From a virus, in the IMG/VR virus record IMGVR_UViG_3300044796_000168, positions 1 to 40,416 of that record: a DNA stretch of 40,416 bases; one strand, written 5' to 3'. Every line of letters begins with the position of its first letter. Within the stretch, counting starts at the first letter, position 1. Positions 1 to 6,433 of this stretch are shown here, piece after piece. The position numbers and the translations under genes are program-made. The notes under the pieces are model-generated. The model did no database searches and was not told the origin of the DNA. It saw only the letters and a list, made by a program, of their open reading frames with translations.

Positions 1-64
1 AACCATTTCTCCACGTGGGCGATTTATTGTTGTACGAAAAATCGACCTGAGCTATGCTTATCAA

Positions 65-265
65 ATGAACACGAACAACACCACCCGATGCGCTGCCGCC
101 GTCCTCGACTACCACGACGATCACTTCTGCGAGACTTGCCGGGATTTGCGGATCGCTGCGTTGAGCGATTCCGAGCTGAACGTAATGATGGCACGCGCGT
201 GGGACAGCAATGACGGAGAAAATATTCTCTTGCTTCGTTCCGAAATCAAACGTCGCGCCGCATAA
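65..265 (+). CDS. small hypothetical protein
   Basis: A 66-residue acidic protein that I do not recognise. It has a Cys/His cluster near the N-terminus (C9, H17, H20, C22, C25, with a CETC pair) that could bind a metal, followed by a helical C-terminal half ending in KRRAA. It starts at the first ATG after an AT-richer leader (1-64) and is followed by a hairpin terminator candidate. It is the first gene of the plus-strand accessory block. No function can be assigned. Confidence 0.55.
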   Translation: MNTNNTTRCAAAVLDYHDDHFCETCRDLRIAALSDSELNVMMARAWDSNDGENILLLRSEIKRRAA

Positions 266-287
266 GAGCTGAACAATGGCAGCCACG

Positions 288-305
288 GCCCCGCAAGGGG
301 CTTTT
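288..305 (+). terminator. small intrinsic terminator candidate
   Basis: A 5-bp GC stem (GCCCC/GGGGC) closes a GCAA tetraloop of the stable GNRA type and is followed directly by TTTT. It lies between the 66-residue gene and the next ribosome binding site. The stem is short and the T-run has only four bases, so it may only attenuate. Confidence 0.45.
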
Positions 306-325
306 GGCGTTAGGAGGCCACACAC

Positions 326-784
326 ATGGCAACGATGAACGAAGGACTCGAAGCGATGCAACGCGGTTGGGATGAAGCAAAGAACGAGCTGGCGACGGAT
401 ACGGCGATCAACTGCGTGAATCCTTCACCGGCGGATAACCTGAACAGTGTGCGATTGAGCGTGCATAGCTTGCGCGAGATCACTCACATCGAAAATCACG
501 TGATGCGCGAGCAAGCCGAAGAGCTGATCGAAGAAGTGAGCAGCTATCTCGCCGAAATGCAAAAGCAGCCCGGCGACAACTCACAGGCGGTGAACGAGGG
601 TTTCGCGTTCGTGCGCCACATTCGCGAGATGATCACGGCGTTCAACTTCGTGAAGCTCGTGGTCCACTGCGACATCTGCAAAAGCTCGTTCCTCGGCATG
701 GGTCCGACCGGAGACGCTGCGATGGGCGAAGCGAGCGAAAGCTTGGCCAGTCACGCCGCCAAGTATCACCCGGTGCAACAATGA
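326..784 (+). CDS. hypothetical protein with C-terminal Cys/His motif
   Basis: A 152-residue protein preceded by a clear AGGAGG ribosome site. Most of it looks helical and acidic. The C-terminal 40 residues carry a CDICKSSF pair followed by HAAKYH, the spacing of a C2H2-like zinc finger (C-x2-C, then two His). That suggests nucleic-acid or protein binding, by inference only. It overlaps the next gene by ATGA, so translation is probably coupled. Confidence 0.7.
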   Translation: MATMNEGLEAMQRGWDEAKNELATDTAINCVNPSPADNLNSVRLSVHSLREITHIENHVMREQAEELIEEVSSYLAEMQKQPGDNSQAVNEGFAFVRHIREMITAFNFVKLVVHCDICKSSFLGMGPTGDAAMGEASESLASHAAKYHPVQQ

Positions 785-1053
785 TCGCCTTTTTCGACCC
801 GGCGGACAAACGCTCGCAAGCGCAATTTCTGCTGTTGATGTCCGAGGGCATCGAACGAATCCGCGACCCAGAGCGCTACATTCAACTTCGGGAAGCCCGC
901 ATGGCGCTTGAGAAATTCCGCGATTCGACCGAAGACGGCAGCGAGGAGCGCCGAGCCGTGAACATCGCAATCGACAACGTGCGCGGTGTGCTTGTGCAGT
1001 ACGAAGACGCGGACCCGAACCAAATCGTAAACGACTTCTTGGCGAGGAGCTGA
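781..1053 (+). CDS. small helical hypothetical protein
   Basis: A 90-residue charged protein that I do not recognise. The sequence looks almost entirely helical, with many Arg and Glu. Its ATG overlaps the stop of the upstream zinc-finger-like gene (ATGA), and the next gene begins 3 bases after its stop. It therefore belongs to the same small accessory operon. There is no membrane segment or Cys motif. Confidence 0.65.
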   Translation: MIAFFDPADKRSQAQFLLLMSEGIERIRDPERYIQLREARMALEKFRDSTEDGSEERRAVNIAIDNVRGVLVQYEDADPNQIVNDFLARS

Positions 1054-1056
1054 ACA

Positions 1057-1512
1057 ATGGGAATGAACCTCACAGGCAAAGACCCAAAGGCCAAACGGGG
1101 CGAGAGCTTCGACCGCAATTGCTGGGGGTGGCGCCCGCTGTGGGAATTCGTTTGCGACGTTGCCGAATCTTCACCGCTGGTTAGGCGCGCCGGCCATTTC
1201 AACGACGGTGCCGGCTTCTTCGAGGACGAGTGCTTGCGCGTTGCCGCGAAGCTCGGCGAGCTCGATGCGGCGGGGAAGATCGACGCATTCGAGGATGCCG
1301 AGCGAGTGCGGCTCGCGCTCTTGCCGTCGATTTCGTGCCGTCTCTGCGGTGGCACCGGCAAGCGCACAGACGTGGAAGTGCGCAACGGCTGCAACAAGTG
1401 CCTCGGCGCGGGGAAGGTGCGCCCGGACGAGTGCAGCTACGTTTTCAACGCGCAGGCCGTGCGCGACTTCGCGGCGTTCCTCGCGGTGTGCGGAGGATTC
1501 GAGATATGGTGA
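1057..1512 (+). CDS. hypothetical protein with DnaJ-like zinc ribbon
   Basis: A 151-residue protein. Residues about 93-124 hold two CxxCxGxG-type knuckles (CRLCGGTGKR and CNKCLGAGKV), the signature of DnaJ/TRAP-like zinc-binding modules. The N-terminal part is rich in Trp, Asp and Arg and is not recognised. The zinc module suggests a protein- or nucleic-acid-contacting accessory role (inference). Its last codons overlap the start of the next gene by 7 bases. Confidence 0.7.
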   Translation: MGMNLTGKDPKAKRGESFDRNCWGWRPLWEFVCDVAESSPLVRRAGHFNDGAGFFEDECLRVAAKLGELDAAGKIDAFEDAERVRLALLPSISCRLCGGTGKRTDVEVRNGCNKCLGAGKVRPDECSYVFNAQAVRDFAAFLAVCGGFEIW

Positions 1513-1790
1513 AGAGCCTGAGCCAGCTTCGCGACTCGATTTCCGACATCGAAAGCAACGCACGATCGGCGGCGTGGGCGGCAGAGTCGGCGCTTCAGGC
1601 GATCGACGAAATCGAAAAGAAGGAAGTGAAGTTCAGCAGAGCCGAATCACGCTTCGCATGTATATTGTTGCCGGTGCGCGCGAACGGATCGATCGTTGAG
1701 GACTCGCTTTGCCGGATGATCGCGGCGTGCGAGACACCACAGCAGGCCGAATTTATCGCGAAGTGCGCGAATGAAAGCGGTGCACGATGA
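1506..1790 (+). CDS. small coiled-coil hypothetical protein
   Basis: A 94-residue protein starting at an ATG inside the last codons of the zinc-ribbon gene. The N-terminal half (SLSQLRDSISDIES onward) looks like a coiled coil. The C-terminal half resembles a compact helical domain. No family recognised. It ends in an ATGA overlap with the next gene, which supports it over the longer reading frame that runs upstream through the neighbour. Confidence 0.6.
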   Translation: MVKSLSQLRDSISDIESNARSAAWAAESALQAIDEIEKKEVKFSRAESRFACILLPVRANGSIVEDSLCRMIAACETPQQAEFIAKCANESGAR

Positions 1791-2194
1791 GCCACTACGC
1801 ACAGCTTGTGAGGCCGATGGAAGCGACGTTGGACGTGGTCTTTGAAAAAGTGACGCTGCCGATCGGCACGCAAATTTGCAAAGTGCGCGACGGCGCAAAC
1901 GGCGGCTGTTATGAATTCGATGCATCCGAGCACGGCCTTGTGTGGCGCAAGTTTTCAACAATTGAAGACCTGCCGGCGTTCACCGATCGCGGCATCGCGA
2001 AGGCCGAAGACCGCGAGCTTTCCGTCCACCCGGCGCTCAAACGCGGGCGCCCGCCGAGCGAAGAAGAAAAGAAGCCGCTGGGCGTGAAGCTGAGCGATGC
2101 GCAGCGGGCGTGGGTCGAGTACCGGGCGAAACTGCGCAAGGTCACCGCGAGCGAATTTGTGCGCGAGGTGTTGCAGCGCCGGGGGATGCCTTGA
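1787..2194 (+). CDS. hypothetical protein, possible ribbon-helix-helix C-terminus
   Basis: A 135-residue protein. The basic linker KRGRPPSEEEKKP resembles an AT-hook-like tail. It is followed by a strand (LGVKLSDAQ) and two helices ending EFVREVLQRR. Strand-helix-helix is the layout of CopG/Arc-type DNA-binding domains, so it could be a regulator. This rests on pattern, not on a recognised family. It starts in an ATGA overlap and is the last gene before a promoter-like sequence. Confidence 0.65.
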   Translation: MSHYAQLVRPMEATLDVVFEKVTLPIGTQICKVRDGANGGCYEFDASEHGLVWRKFSTIEDLPAFTDRGIAKAEDRELSVHPALKRGRPPSEEEKKPLGVKLSDAQRAWVEYRAKLRKVTASEFVREVLQRRGMP

Positions 2195-2217
2195 CTGTAA
2201 GAACCATCGGTTATACT
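2191..2217 (+). promoter_or_regulatory. sigma70-like promoter candidate
   Basis: TTGACT (2191-2196) and TATACT (2212-2217) are close to the -35 and -10 consensus, but the spacer is 15 bases, shorter than the optimal 17. A perfect AAGGAGG ribosome site and the start at 2240 follow. It would give the DUF6948-like gene and the X-Gly repeat gene their own transcript. Confidence 0.4.
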
Positions 2218-2239
2218 GAACAATAAAAAGGAGGGCGGA

Positions 2240-2530
2240 ATGCCCAAAGAAAAATCATTGCCGTATGTCGTTGTCCGCACCTACTCTGCCGGCGTTCACT
2301 TCGGAGAATTGGCCGATCGCACAGGCAAAGAGGTGACGCTGAAAAATGCGCGGCGCCTCTGGCGATGGTTTGGCGCCAACACGCTGAACGAAGTAGCCAC
2401 CAAGGGTGTGTCGCGCGAAAGCAAAGTGAGCGACCCGGTGCCGCAGGTTTTTTTGACTGAGGCAATCGAGATCATCACGTGCAGCCCGGAAGGCGAGGCC
2501 GCGCTGCGAGAAGCCCAATGGGCCAAATAG
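2240..2530 (+). CDS. DUF6948-like phage protein
   Basis: A 96-residue protein matching what I remember of DUF6948: an N-terminal VVVRTYSAGVHFGEL strand, then EVTLKNARRLWRWFGANTLN, then a C-terminal LTEAIEIITCSPEGEAALRE. The family is common in phages and prophages and has no known function. Its ribosome site (AAGGAGG) is the best in the neighbourhood. Its final codons contain the start of the X-Gly repeat gene. I recall similar proteins lying next to Gly-rich dipeptide repeats in other phages, but that needs a search. Confidence 0.8.
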   Translation: MPKEKSLPYVVVRTYSAGVHFGELADRTGKEVTLKNARRLWRWFGANTLNEVATKGVSRESKVSDPVPQVFLTEAIEIITCSPEGEAALREAQWAK

Positions 2531-2853
2531 CGAACGGCTACGGCTACGGCTCCGGCTACGGCTCCGGCTACGGCTCCGGCTACGGCTCCGGCTACGGCTC
2601 CGGCTACGGCTCCGGCGACGGCGACGGCTCCGGCGACGGCTCCGGCTACGGCTACGGCTCCGGCTCCGGCTACGGCTACGGCTCCGGCTCCGGCTCCGGC
2701 GACGGCTCCGGCTCCGGCTACGGCTCCGGCTCCGGCTCCGGCGACGGCTCCGGCTCCGGCTACGGCTCCGGCTACGGCTACGGCTCCGGCTCCGGCTACG
2801 GCTACGGCGACGGCTCCGGCTCCGGCTCCGGCTCCGGCTACGGCTACGGCTAG
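2518..2853 (+). CDS. X-Gly dipeptide repeat protein (X = Tyr, Ser, Asp)
   Basis: A 111-residue protein: a 7-residue leader (MGQIANG) followed by 52 consecutive dipeptides, each Tyr-Gly, Ser-Gly or Asp-Gly, to the stop codon. The N-terminal third alternates YG/SG strictly; later parts mix SGSG, YGYG and DG. Each residue is always encoded by the same codon (TAC, TCC, GAC, GGC). The ATG lies within the end of the DUF6948-like gene (13-base overlap) with only a weak ribosome site, so it is probably coupled. The composition predicts a disordered, sticky, Gly-rich chain. Whether it is translated is unproven; the opposite strand is also open here. Confidence 0.6.
   Translation: MGQIANGYGYGSGYGSGYGSGYGSGYGSGYGSGDGDGSGDGSGYGYGSGSGYGYGSGSGSGDGSGSGYGSGSGSGDGSGSGYGSGYGYGSGSGYGYGDGSGSGSGSGYGYG
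2536..2850 (+). repeat. hexanucleotide tandem tract GGC-NNC
   Basis: About 52 units of a 6-bp period. GGC is constant and alternates with TAC, TCC or GAC. Only the first two bases of the variable codon change, and GCC (Ala) never appears. Such a tract should expand and contract by slippage or unequal recombination in steps of 6 bp, always keeping the reading frame. Confidence 0.95.
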
Positions 2854-3314
2854 CGTTTCGCGGGCTGTTGCGCGCTTGTCTTCAACGAGCCGAGCGCCCA
2901 CACCACAAGCGTTTCGACCACCGCCGCAACCGCCGCTCCGCCCACCGCCGTCACAATCGGAATGAACGTCGCCTTCCACGCACTTTCCTGAGCCTGAGCC
3001 GTGGCGGCGTCGCGTTGGTCGTTCGCCGTCTGCTCACGCGCCGTGCACGCGGCCAGCTTCTTCTCTTCGCGAGCTCGCTGCTCAATCGTGCGCGTGGCGA
3101 GCGCCTCAAGCCCCGCACGCGTGATCACTTGGTCGCCGTTCGGGCGCTGCTGGTCGAGCGGGCGCAAAAGTCCCACCGGGTAGACGGGTGCACTTGCCGG
3201 CTGCGACGCGGGCATGGAAGCGGGCTGCGAGGCCGGCGCGGGCGCCGCGACGATATGCACAGGCTGTGTGCAAGCTGTGGATAACGCCAAGAGAATCGCG
3301 AGCGTGCGCGGCAT
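2850..3314 (-). CDS. candidate unimolecular spanin (lipoprotein with C-terminal TM)
   Basis: A 154-residue protein from the ATG preceded by GGAAG. It has a signal sequence with a lipobox-like LSTAC (Cys15), a Pro/Ala/Ser-rich spacer (about 24-46), a charged helical stretch (about 66-112), one transmembrane segment (about 117-143) and a basic tail. An N-terminal lipid anchor plus a C-terminal membrane helix is the u-spanin layout known from phage T1 gp11, which fuses outer and inner membranes at lysis. It is last in the minus-strand lysis-like operon, which fits. The -3 Ser is not ideal for a lipobox. A longer frame upstream (to 3449) lacks support. Confidence 0.6.
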   Translation of the reverse strand: MPRTLAILLALSTACTQPVHIVAAPAPASQPASMPASQPASAPVYPVGLLRPLDQQRPNGDQVITRAGLEALATRTIEQRAREEKKLAACTAREQTANDQRDAATAQAQESAWKATFIPIVTAVGGAAVAAVVETLVVWALGSLKTSAQQPAKR

Positions 3315-3403
3315 CGGCTTCCATTTCAGGGCGGCGTGGGTCAGGCAAACGATGTGCTTGTGGTGGGGTTGGTGCTCGCATTGGCGGGCGCAGGCGCAAC
3401 AGC

Positions 3404-3679
3404 TCACTTGGGTGGCTCCGTTTTCTTCACGTCCAGCACGCCGCCCCACAGCACGCCCGCGAGCTCGGTACTCGTCTCGGTCGGCACGGCGGCCACCGCC
3501 ACTTTTTCGTCCGCTTCGATTTTCTCTTTTGCGGCCTGCGCCGCCGTGTTGGCCTTTTGCTCGTCCACCGCCGCCGCTGTGGCGACTGCAGCGGCCGCGC
3601 CGCTGTGACCGAGGTAGTAGCCGCCCACGAACGCGCCCACGAGCGCCACGATGCCTGCAATCACGGCTGCGGCGATCAT
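3404..3679 (-). CDS. small membrane protein, spanin- or holin-like
   Basis: A 91-residue protein with an N-terminal transmembrane helix (about 2-24, Ala/Val/Gly-rich) followed by an Ala/Lys/Glu-rich coiled-coil-like stretch (about 38-65). A membrane anchor plus a charged helix is typical of inner-membrane spanins and some holins. It lies in the lysis-like cassette between unknown small genes and the u-spanin candidate. The start is an ATGA overlap with the small Arg-rich frame upstream. Exact role not determinable. Confidence 0.6.
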   Translation of the reverse strand: MIAAAVIAGIVALVGAFVGGYYLGHSGAAAAVATAAAVDEQKANTAAQAAKEKIEADEKVAVAAVPTETSTELAGVLWGGVLDVKKTEPPK

Positions 3680-3807
3680 GCGATGCTCCGCAGGAACGTC
3701 GTTACCACCTGCCGGCGCCGCCGCTGTTTGGCGGCTGCGCGGCGCTGGAGTGCCGTGCCGCGGCGAATGACCGGCGGTCGGGCTGTCGCCTGCGTATGGT
3801 CACACAT
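3676..3807 (-). CDS. small Arg-rich protein
   Basis: A 43-residue reading frame filling the gap between two cassette genes. It begins 2 bases after the upstream stop and ends in an ATGA overlap with the next gene. It is very basic (runs of RRAAAKQRRRRQ) with a short hydrophobic end (VVTTFLRSIA). The tight packing supports it, but high-GC DNA yields Arg-rich frames by chance and no ribosome site is clear. Confidence 0.4.
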   Translation of the reverse strand: MCDHTQATARPPVIRRGTALQRRAAAKQRRRRQVVTTFLRSIA

Positions 3808-3809
3808 GG

Positions 3810-4109
3810 TCACGCGGGCCACCGCCAGCAACCGGACTTCGGCTCGGCCGAGTACTCCACGCCTTTTTGCGGCACAAACGCGGCGGCGCCCGGCCAGAAC
3901 ACTGCGAGCTGAACCATTGTGCCGCCGGCCGCAGTCACGAGCGCGGCGAGCGGCGGCCGGTCTGCTGCGTGGAAATACTGCACAGCGTCGCCAACTCGCG
4001 GAGTTTTCACGATGTCCCCCAAAAAATCGCGGGCGTGCGCGGGCGTGCCGAGCGGCGTTTTTTCATCGTCCACGTAGTCGCCAAAAATCGTGTCCACGTT
4101 TTGGTTCAT
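3810..4109 (-). CDS. hypothetical protein in lysis-like cassette
   Basis: A 99-residue protein beginning MNQNVDTIFGDYVDD, at an ATGA overlap with the upstream membrane protein. A longer frame upstream only shadows that gene. The sequence alternates acidic and hydrophobic stretches (VGDAVQYFHAADRPPLAALV, MVQLAVFWPGAAAFVP) and looks like a small beta-rich domain. No membrane helix is clear. Function unknown. Confidence 0.6.
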   Translation of the reverse strand: MNQNVDTIFGDYVDDEKTPLGTPAHARDFLGDIVKTPRVGDAVQYFHAADRPPLAALVTAAGGTMVQLAVFWPGAAAFVPQKGVEYSAEPKSGCWRWPA

Positions 4110-4450
4110 CGCCGGCCCCACTTGCCCGTGCGGAATCGATGCACAAAAAGCCCGACAATCCCAACGCAAAACACGATGAATAGGCCAAGTGCTCGGCGCC
4201 AAAATGCGATTTTAACCGGCGGTTCAACTTTTTCGACACGCGCAATAACCGCCGGTGAAGCCGCAAGGCTCGTCACGCCGCACAGACACTTGCGCAGCAT
4301 CCCGTTTTGCCCAACGTCGTACTTGAACACGCGTCGGCAACGGCTGCAGAACGGCAATTTCGCTTTTTGCGCAGCACGTTTAGCGGCGCGGTTGGGAATC
4401 GCTTGCCCCGCGTGCTTTTTTGCCTGCTGTGTGAGCTCGCTCGGCTTCAT
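4106..4450 (-). CDS. zinc-knuckle membrane protein
   Basis: A 114-residue protein. The basic N-terminus is followed by a four-Cys knuckle (CSRC about residues 35-38; CLC about 55-57) and then a C-terminal transmembrane helix (about 85-104, LGLFIVFCVGIVGLFV) with a basic tail. It is joined to both neighbours by ATGA overlaps. It could be a cassette accessory protein presenting a zinc-binding domain at the membrane. Family not recognised. Confidence 0.6.
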   Translation of the reverse strand: MKPSELTQQAKKHAGQAIPNRAAKRAAQKAKLPFCSRCRRVFKYDVGQNGMLRKCLCGVTSLAASPAVIARVEKVEPPVKIAFWRRALGLFIVFCVGIVGLFVHRFRTGKWGRR

Positions 4451-4638
4451 TTCGTCTGCACCAAGCGAAGATTGGCAACTTCAAACGGGCTCGTGTAGTG
4501 CTTTTGGTCCACGAACCAATCCACCATCGCCTCTACACCGTCGGTTAAACGCACGGTGGCCTTGAATTCCACATCGCAGCTGCGCCCAACTAGCGCCACG
4601 CGCACCATCACCACATCGCCGGGCTGAAATTCTCTCAT
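4447..4638 (-). CDS. small beta-rich hypothetical protein
   Basis: A 63-residue protein that looks like an all-beta domain of KOW/SH3-like size: QPGDVVMVRVALVG at the start, WFVDQKHYTSPFEV in the middle and a short C-terminus. Small phage proteins starting with a GDVV motif are common and uncharacterised. Both ends overlap neighbours (4 bases each), so it belongs to the minus-strand operon. Confidence 0.6.
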   Translation of the reverse strand: MREFQPGDVVMVRVALVGRSCDVEFKATVRLTDGVEAMVDWFVDQKHYTSPFEVANLRLVQTK

Positions 4639-5297
4639 TTCGCGGTGGGAGCGGGCGCCGATTGTGCCGCGGCAACTGCCGGCGCGGCGGCCTGCGCGCT
4701 CGAAGACGGCAGGCGCAAAACGGCGCTCTCGATTTTCGTGCTCAGAACCGTGGCCACTTGGTCGAGCCCAACGACTTCGGCCAAATCCGCAAGGCCCTTC
4801 GGCCCGAGCTCGGCTTTCACGCTCGCGATCGCATCTTGCTTGAGCTGCGCGGCGCTCTTTTTGTTGAGCCCCGCAGCCAAATCCCGCAGCGCGATCTGCT
4901 CTTCGGCCGCAACGGCGCTCGTCACCGCAAGCTCAAGCCGCGTCAGCGTCGAAATCGCGTAGGTGCCAAACGCCCCTTTTGCGTGCGCGGAGAAATACGC
5001 CTTCGCCGCCGCAAAAACGTACGTGAGCCCAGCCATGACCGCTGCGCCCGCGAGCTCCAGAATTTTCGTTTCCCAGTTTTGCTCGGGCGCCGGCGCGGGC
5101 TGGCTCGCCGCCTGCGCGAACGCCGACCACGACCAAAAACCAATCGCCGCCACTAGAAGCACGCCCACCGCGATAATCAACCACGAGCCGGCGCGCTCAG
5201 GCTCTTTTGCGCCAGACAAGTGCCCGGTCGGCTGGAAGTACTTCGATTCGTCCAACCCCACCAACTGCATTTGGCCTTTTCGCTTCGCTTCGCCCAT
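4635..5297 (-). CDS. membrane protein, possible LLH-type holin
   Basis: A 220-residue protein from an ATG with a good GAGGTGA ribosome site. It begins MGEAKRKGQ and has two predicted membrane segments (about 37-61 and 80-100) and a long helical C-terminal half with KSAAQLKQDAIASVKAE and KIESAVLRL. The ending loosely recalls phage holins of the LLH family. A holin role fits its place beside an endolysin and spanin candidate. The identification is by layout, not by a clear family match. A palindrome (5322-5333) sits just upstream. Confidence 0.6.
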   Translation of the reverse strand: MGEAKRKGQMQLVGLDESKYFQPTGHLSGAKEPERAGSWLIIAVGVLLVAAIGFWSWSAFAQAASQPAPAPEQNWETKILELAGAAVMAGLTYVFAAAKAYFSAHAKGAFGTYAISTLTRLELAVTSAVAAEEQIALRDLAAGLNKKSAAQLKQDAIASVKAELGPKGLADLAEVVGLDQVATVLSTKIESAVLRLPSSSAQAAAPAVAAAQSAPAPTAK

Positions 5298-5321
5298 CGC
5301 GGTCACCTCGCTATTTTTCTT

Positions 5322-5333
5322 TGTAGCGCTACA
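5322..5333. promoter_or_regulatory. 12-bp perfect palindrome, operator candidate
   Basis: TGTAGCGCTACA is a perfect 12-bp inverted repeat 24-36 bases upstream of the minus-strand start at 5297, next to an AT-rich stretch. The central GCGC with symmetric TGTA/TACA arms has the form of LacI-family operators. A host regulator could bind here, but chance is not excluded. Confidence 0.4.
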
Positions 5334-5433
5334 CCGCTCAGCACGCAAGATTGGTGGGTCACGCCGCACTTCGCGGCGCGCCCGCGGCTGCTCTACCCTT
5401 GCGACCACGCGGCGCCAAGCGTACGAGGGTGGA

Positions 5434-5970
5434 ATGGATGAATCACAAACAAGAGCACGGCTCGCGCATTTTCTTTCGGTGCGATTCAAAGGCACGCATC
5501 GCATGTCCAAATCAGTCGAGTATCGGGCGTGGCACTCCATGCGAATGCGCTGCCGAAATCCCAACAACCCGCGGTTCAAACACTACGGCGCTCGCGGCAT
5601 CACGATTTGCGAACGCTGGGCCTCGTTCGAAAATTTCTTCGCCGACATGGGGTCGCGGCCGCACGGGCGCTCGCTGGACCGCATCAACAACGATGGCAAC
5701 TACGAGCCCAACAACTGCCGGTGGGCAACCGCATCGCAGCAGGCAAAAAATCGCAGACTGCTCCCGCGTGAAACGCCGAACGCATGGGCCGCTCAACAAT
5801 GGCGCCGCGACATGACGCACTGTTTGCGCGGTCACGAGCTGACCAGTTGGAACCTCACGCCCCGCAAAGGCTGGCGCGAATGCCGCCGCTGCAAAAACGA
5901 CAACCAGCGGTTACAGCGTGACAGGCGGAAACTGCGCATGGACCCTACGCAATCCTCCCTCGCGAAATAG
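5434..5970 (+). CDS. HNH homing endonuclease
   Basis: A 178-residue protein of the widespread phage HNH type: YRAWHSMRMRC, then YGARGITICERW, ADMGSRPHGRSLDRINNDG, and YEPNNCRWATASQQ, which forms the active-site core. A C-terminal zinc-finger-like motif (CLRGHEL ... CRRCKND) probably binds DNA. A ribosome site (GAGGG) precedes the ATG. It lies on the plus strand inside an otherwise minus-strand operon and its tail overlaps the endolysin gene by 60 bases. That position is typical of a mobile, free-standing homing endonuclease. Confidence 0.85.
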   Translation: MDESQTRARLAHFLSVRFKGTHRMSKSVEYRAWHSMRMRCRNPNNPRFKHYGARGITICERWASFENFFADMGSRPHGRSLDRINNDGNYEPNNCRWATASQQAKNRRLLPRETPNAWAAQQWRRDMTHCLRGHELTSWNLTPRKGWRECRRCKNDNQRLQRDRRKLRMDPTQSSLAK

Positions 5971-6432
5971 CACGCGACCGCCCTCCTTTGCCGCTCTCGC
6001 CACCAACCATGCTTGCGCCTCATCGCTCACCGTTGCCGGCGACACATCGAACGCCCCGCCGCCCATGTGCAACGACAGCCGCGCAAGCTCCGCGTCACTG
6101 AAGCCGCTGAGCACCCGCGCGAGCCCGGCCGCGATGTTCGCGTGGTTCACCGGTTGCGGCACCGTATCCACCCACGTCTGACACGCCGCGCTCACCCGGC
6201 TCGGAACGTACGTCTCCCGAATCCACGCCCGATTCAGCACCACGTTGCACGCCATCGCCTCGGCCTGCTCCGCGACGCTGCGCCGCCCGCTCGTAAACAC
6301 CGCGTCGGGAAACGCCACTTCGAAGTCCGCCGCCACTTCGGCCGCGACGCCGACCAACCCCAAATCCGCCGCCTTCATCGCGGCCGCCGGCAGTGCTTGC
6401 GGAACCGAATGCCCCAATGCGTCGCTCGACAC
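5911..6432 (-). CDS. M15-type peptidoglycan peptidase (endolysin)
   Basis: A 173-residue protein with the M15 zinc peptidase pattern: TSGRRSVAEQAEAMA near 47-61, then SLHMGGGAFDV (zinc ligands His122 and Asp129) and a C-terminal E-x6-H (Glu158, His165 in REGGLRRVHAQF). These enzymes cut the peptide part of the cell wall, so this is the probable endolysin. There is no signal peptide, so release would need a holin. The start is a GTG right after the upstream stop; an ATG at 6378 is an alternative. The 3' end overlaps the opposite-strand HNH gene. Confidence 0.8.
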   Translation of the reverse strand: MSSDALGHSVPQALPAAAMKAADLGLVGVAAEVAADFEVAFPDAVFTSGRRSVAEQAEAMACNVVLNRAWIRETYVPSRVSAACQTWVDTVPQPVNHANIAAGLARVLSGFSDAELARLSLHMGGGAFDVSPATVSDEAQAWLVARAAKEGGRVLFREGGLRRVHAQFPPVTL

Positions 6433-6433
6433 C

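Noticed and set aside
2536-2850. Tandem tract as a CRISPR array or minisatellite origin
   Set aside because: Period is 6 bp with no spacers; it stays in one reading frame to a stop codon, which fits a coding repeat better.
2296-2979. Long minus-strand frame of Ala-Val/Ala-Gly repeats across the hexanucleotide tract
   Set aside because: It is the antisense reading of the X-Gly tract and runs through the DUF6948-like gene; no ribosome site and the flanks look like noise.
3188-4183. 331-codon plus-strand frame
   Set aside because: Antisense to a chain of small overlapping minus-strand genes with membrane segments and ATGA joins; composition is Arg/His/Cys noise.
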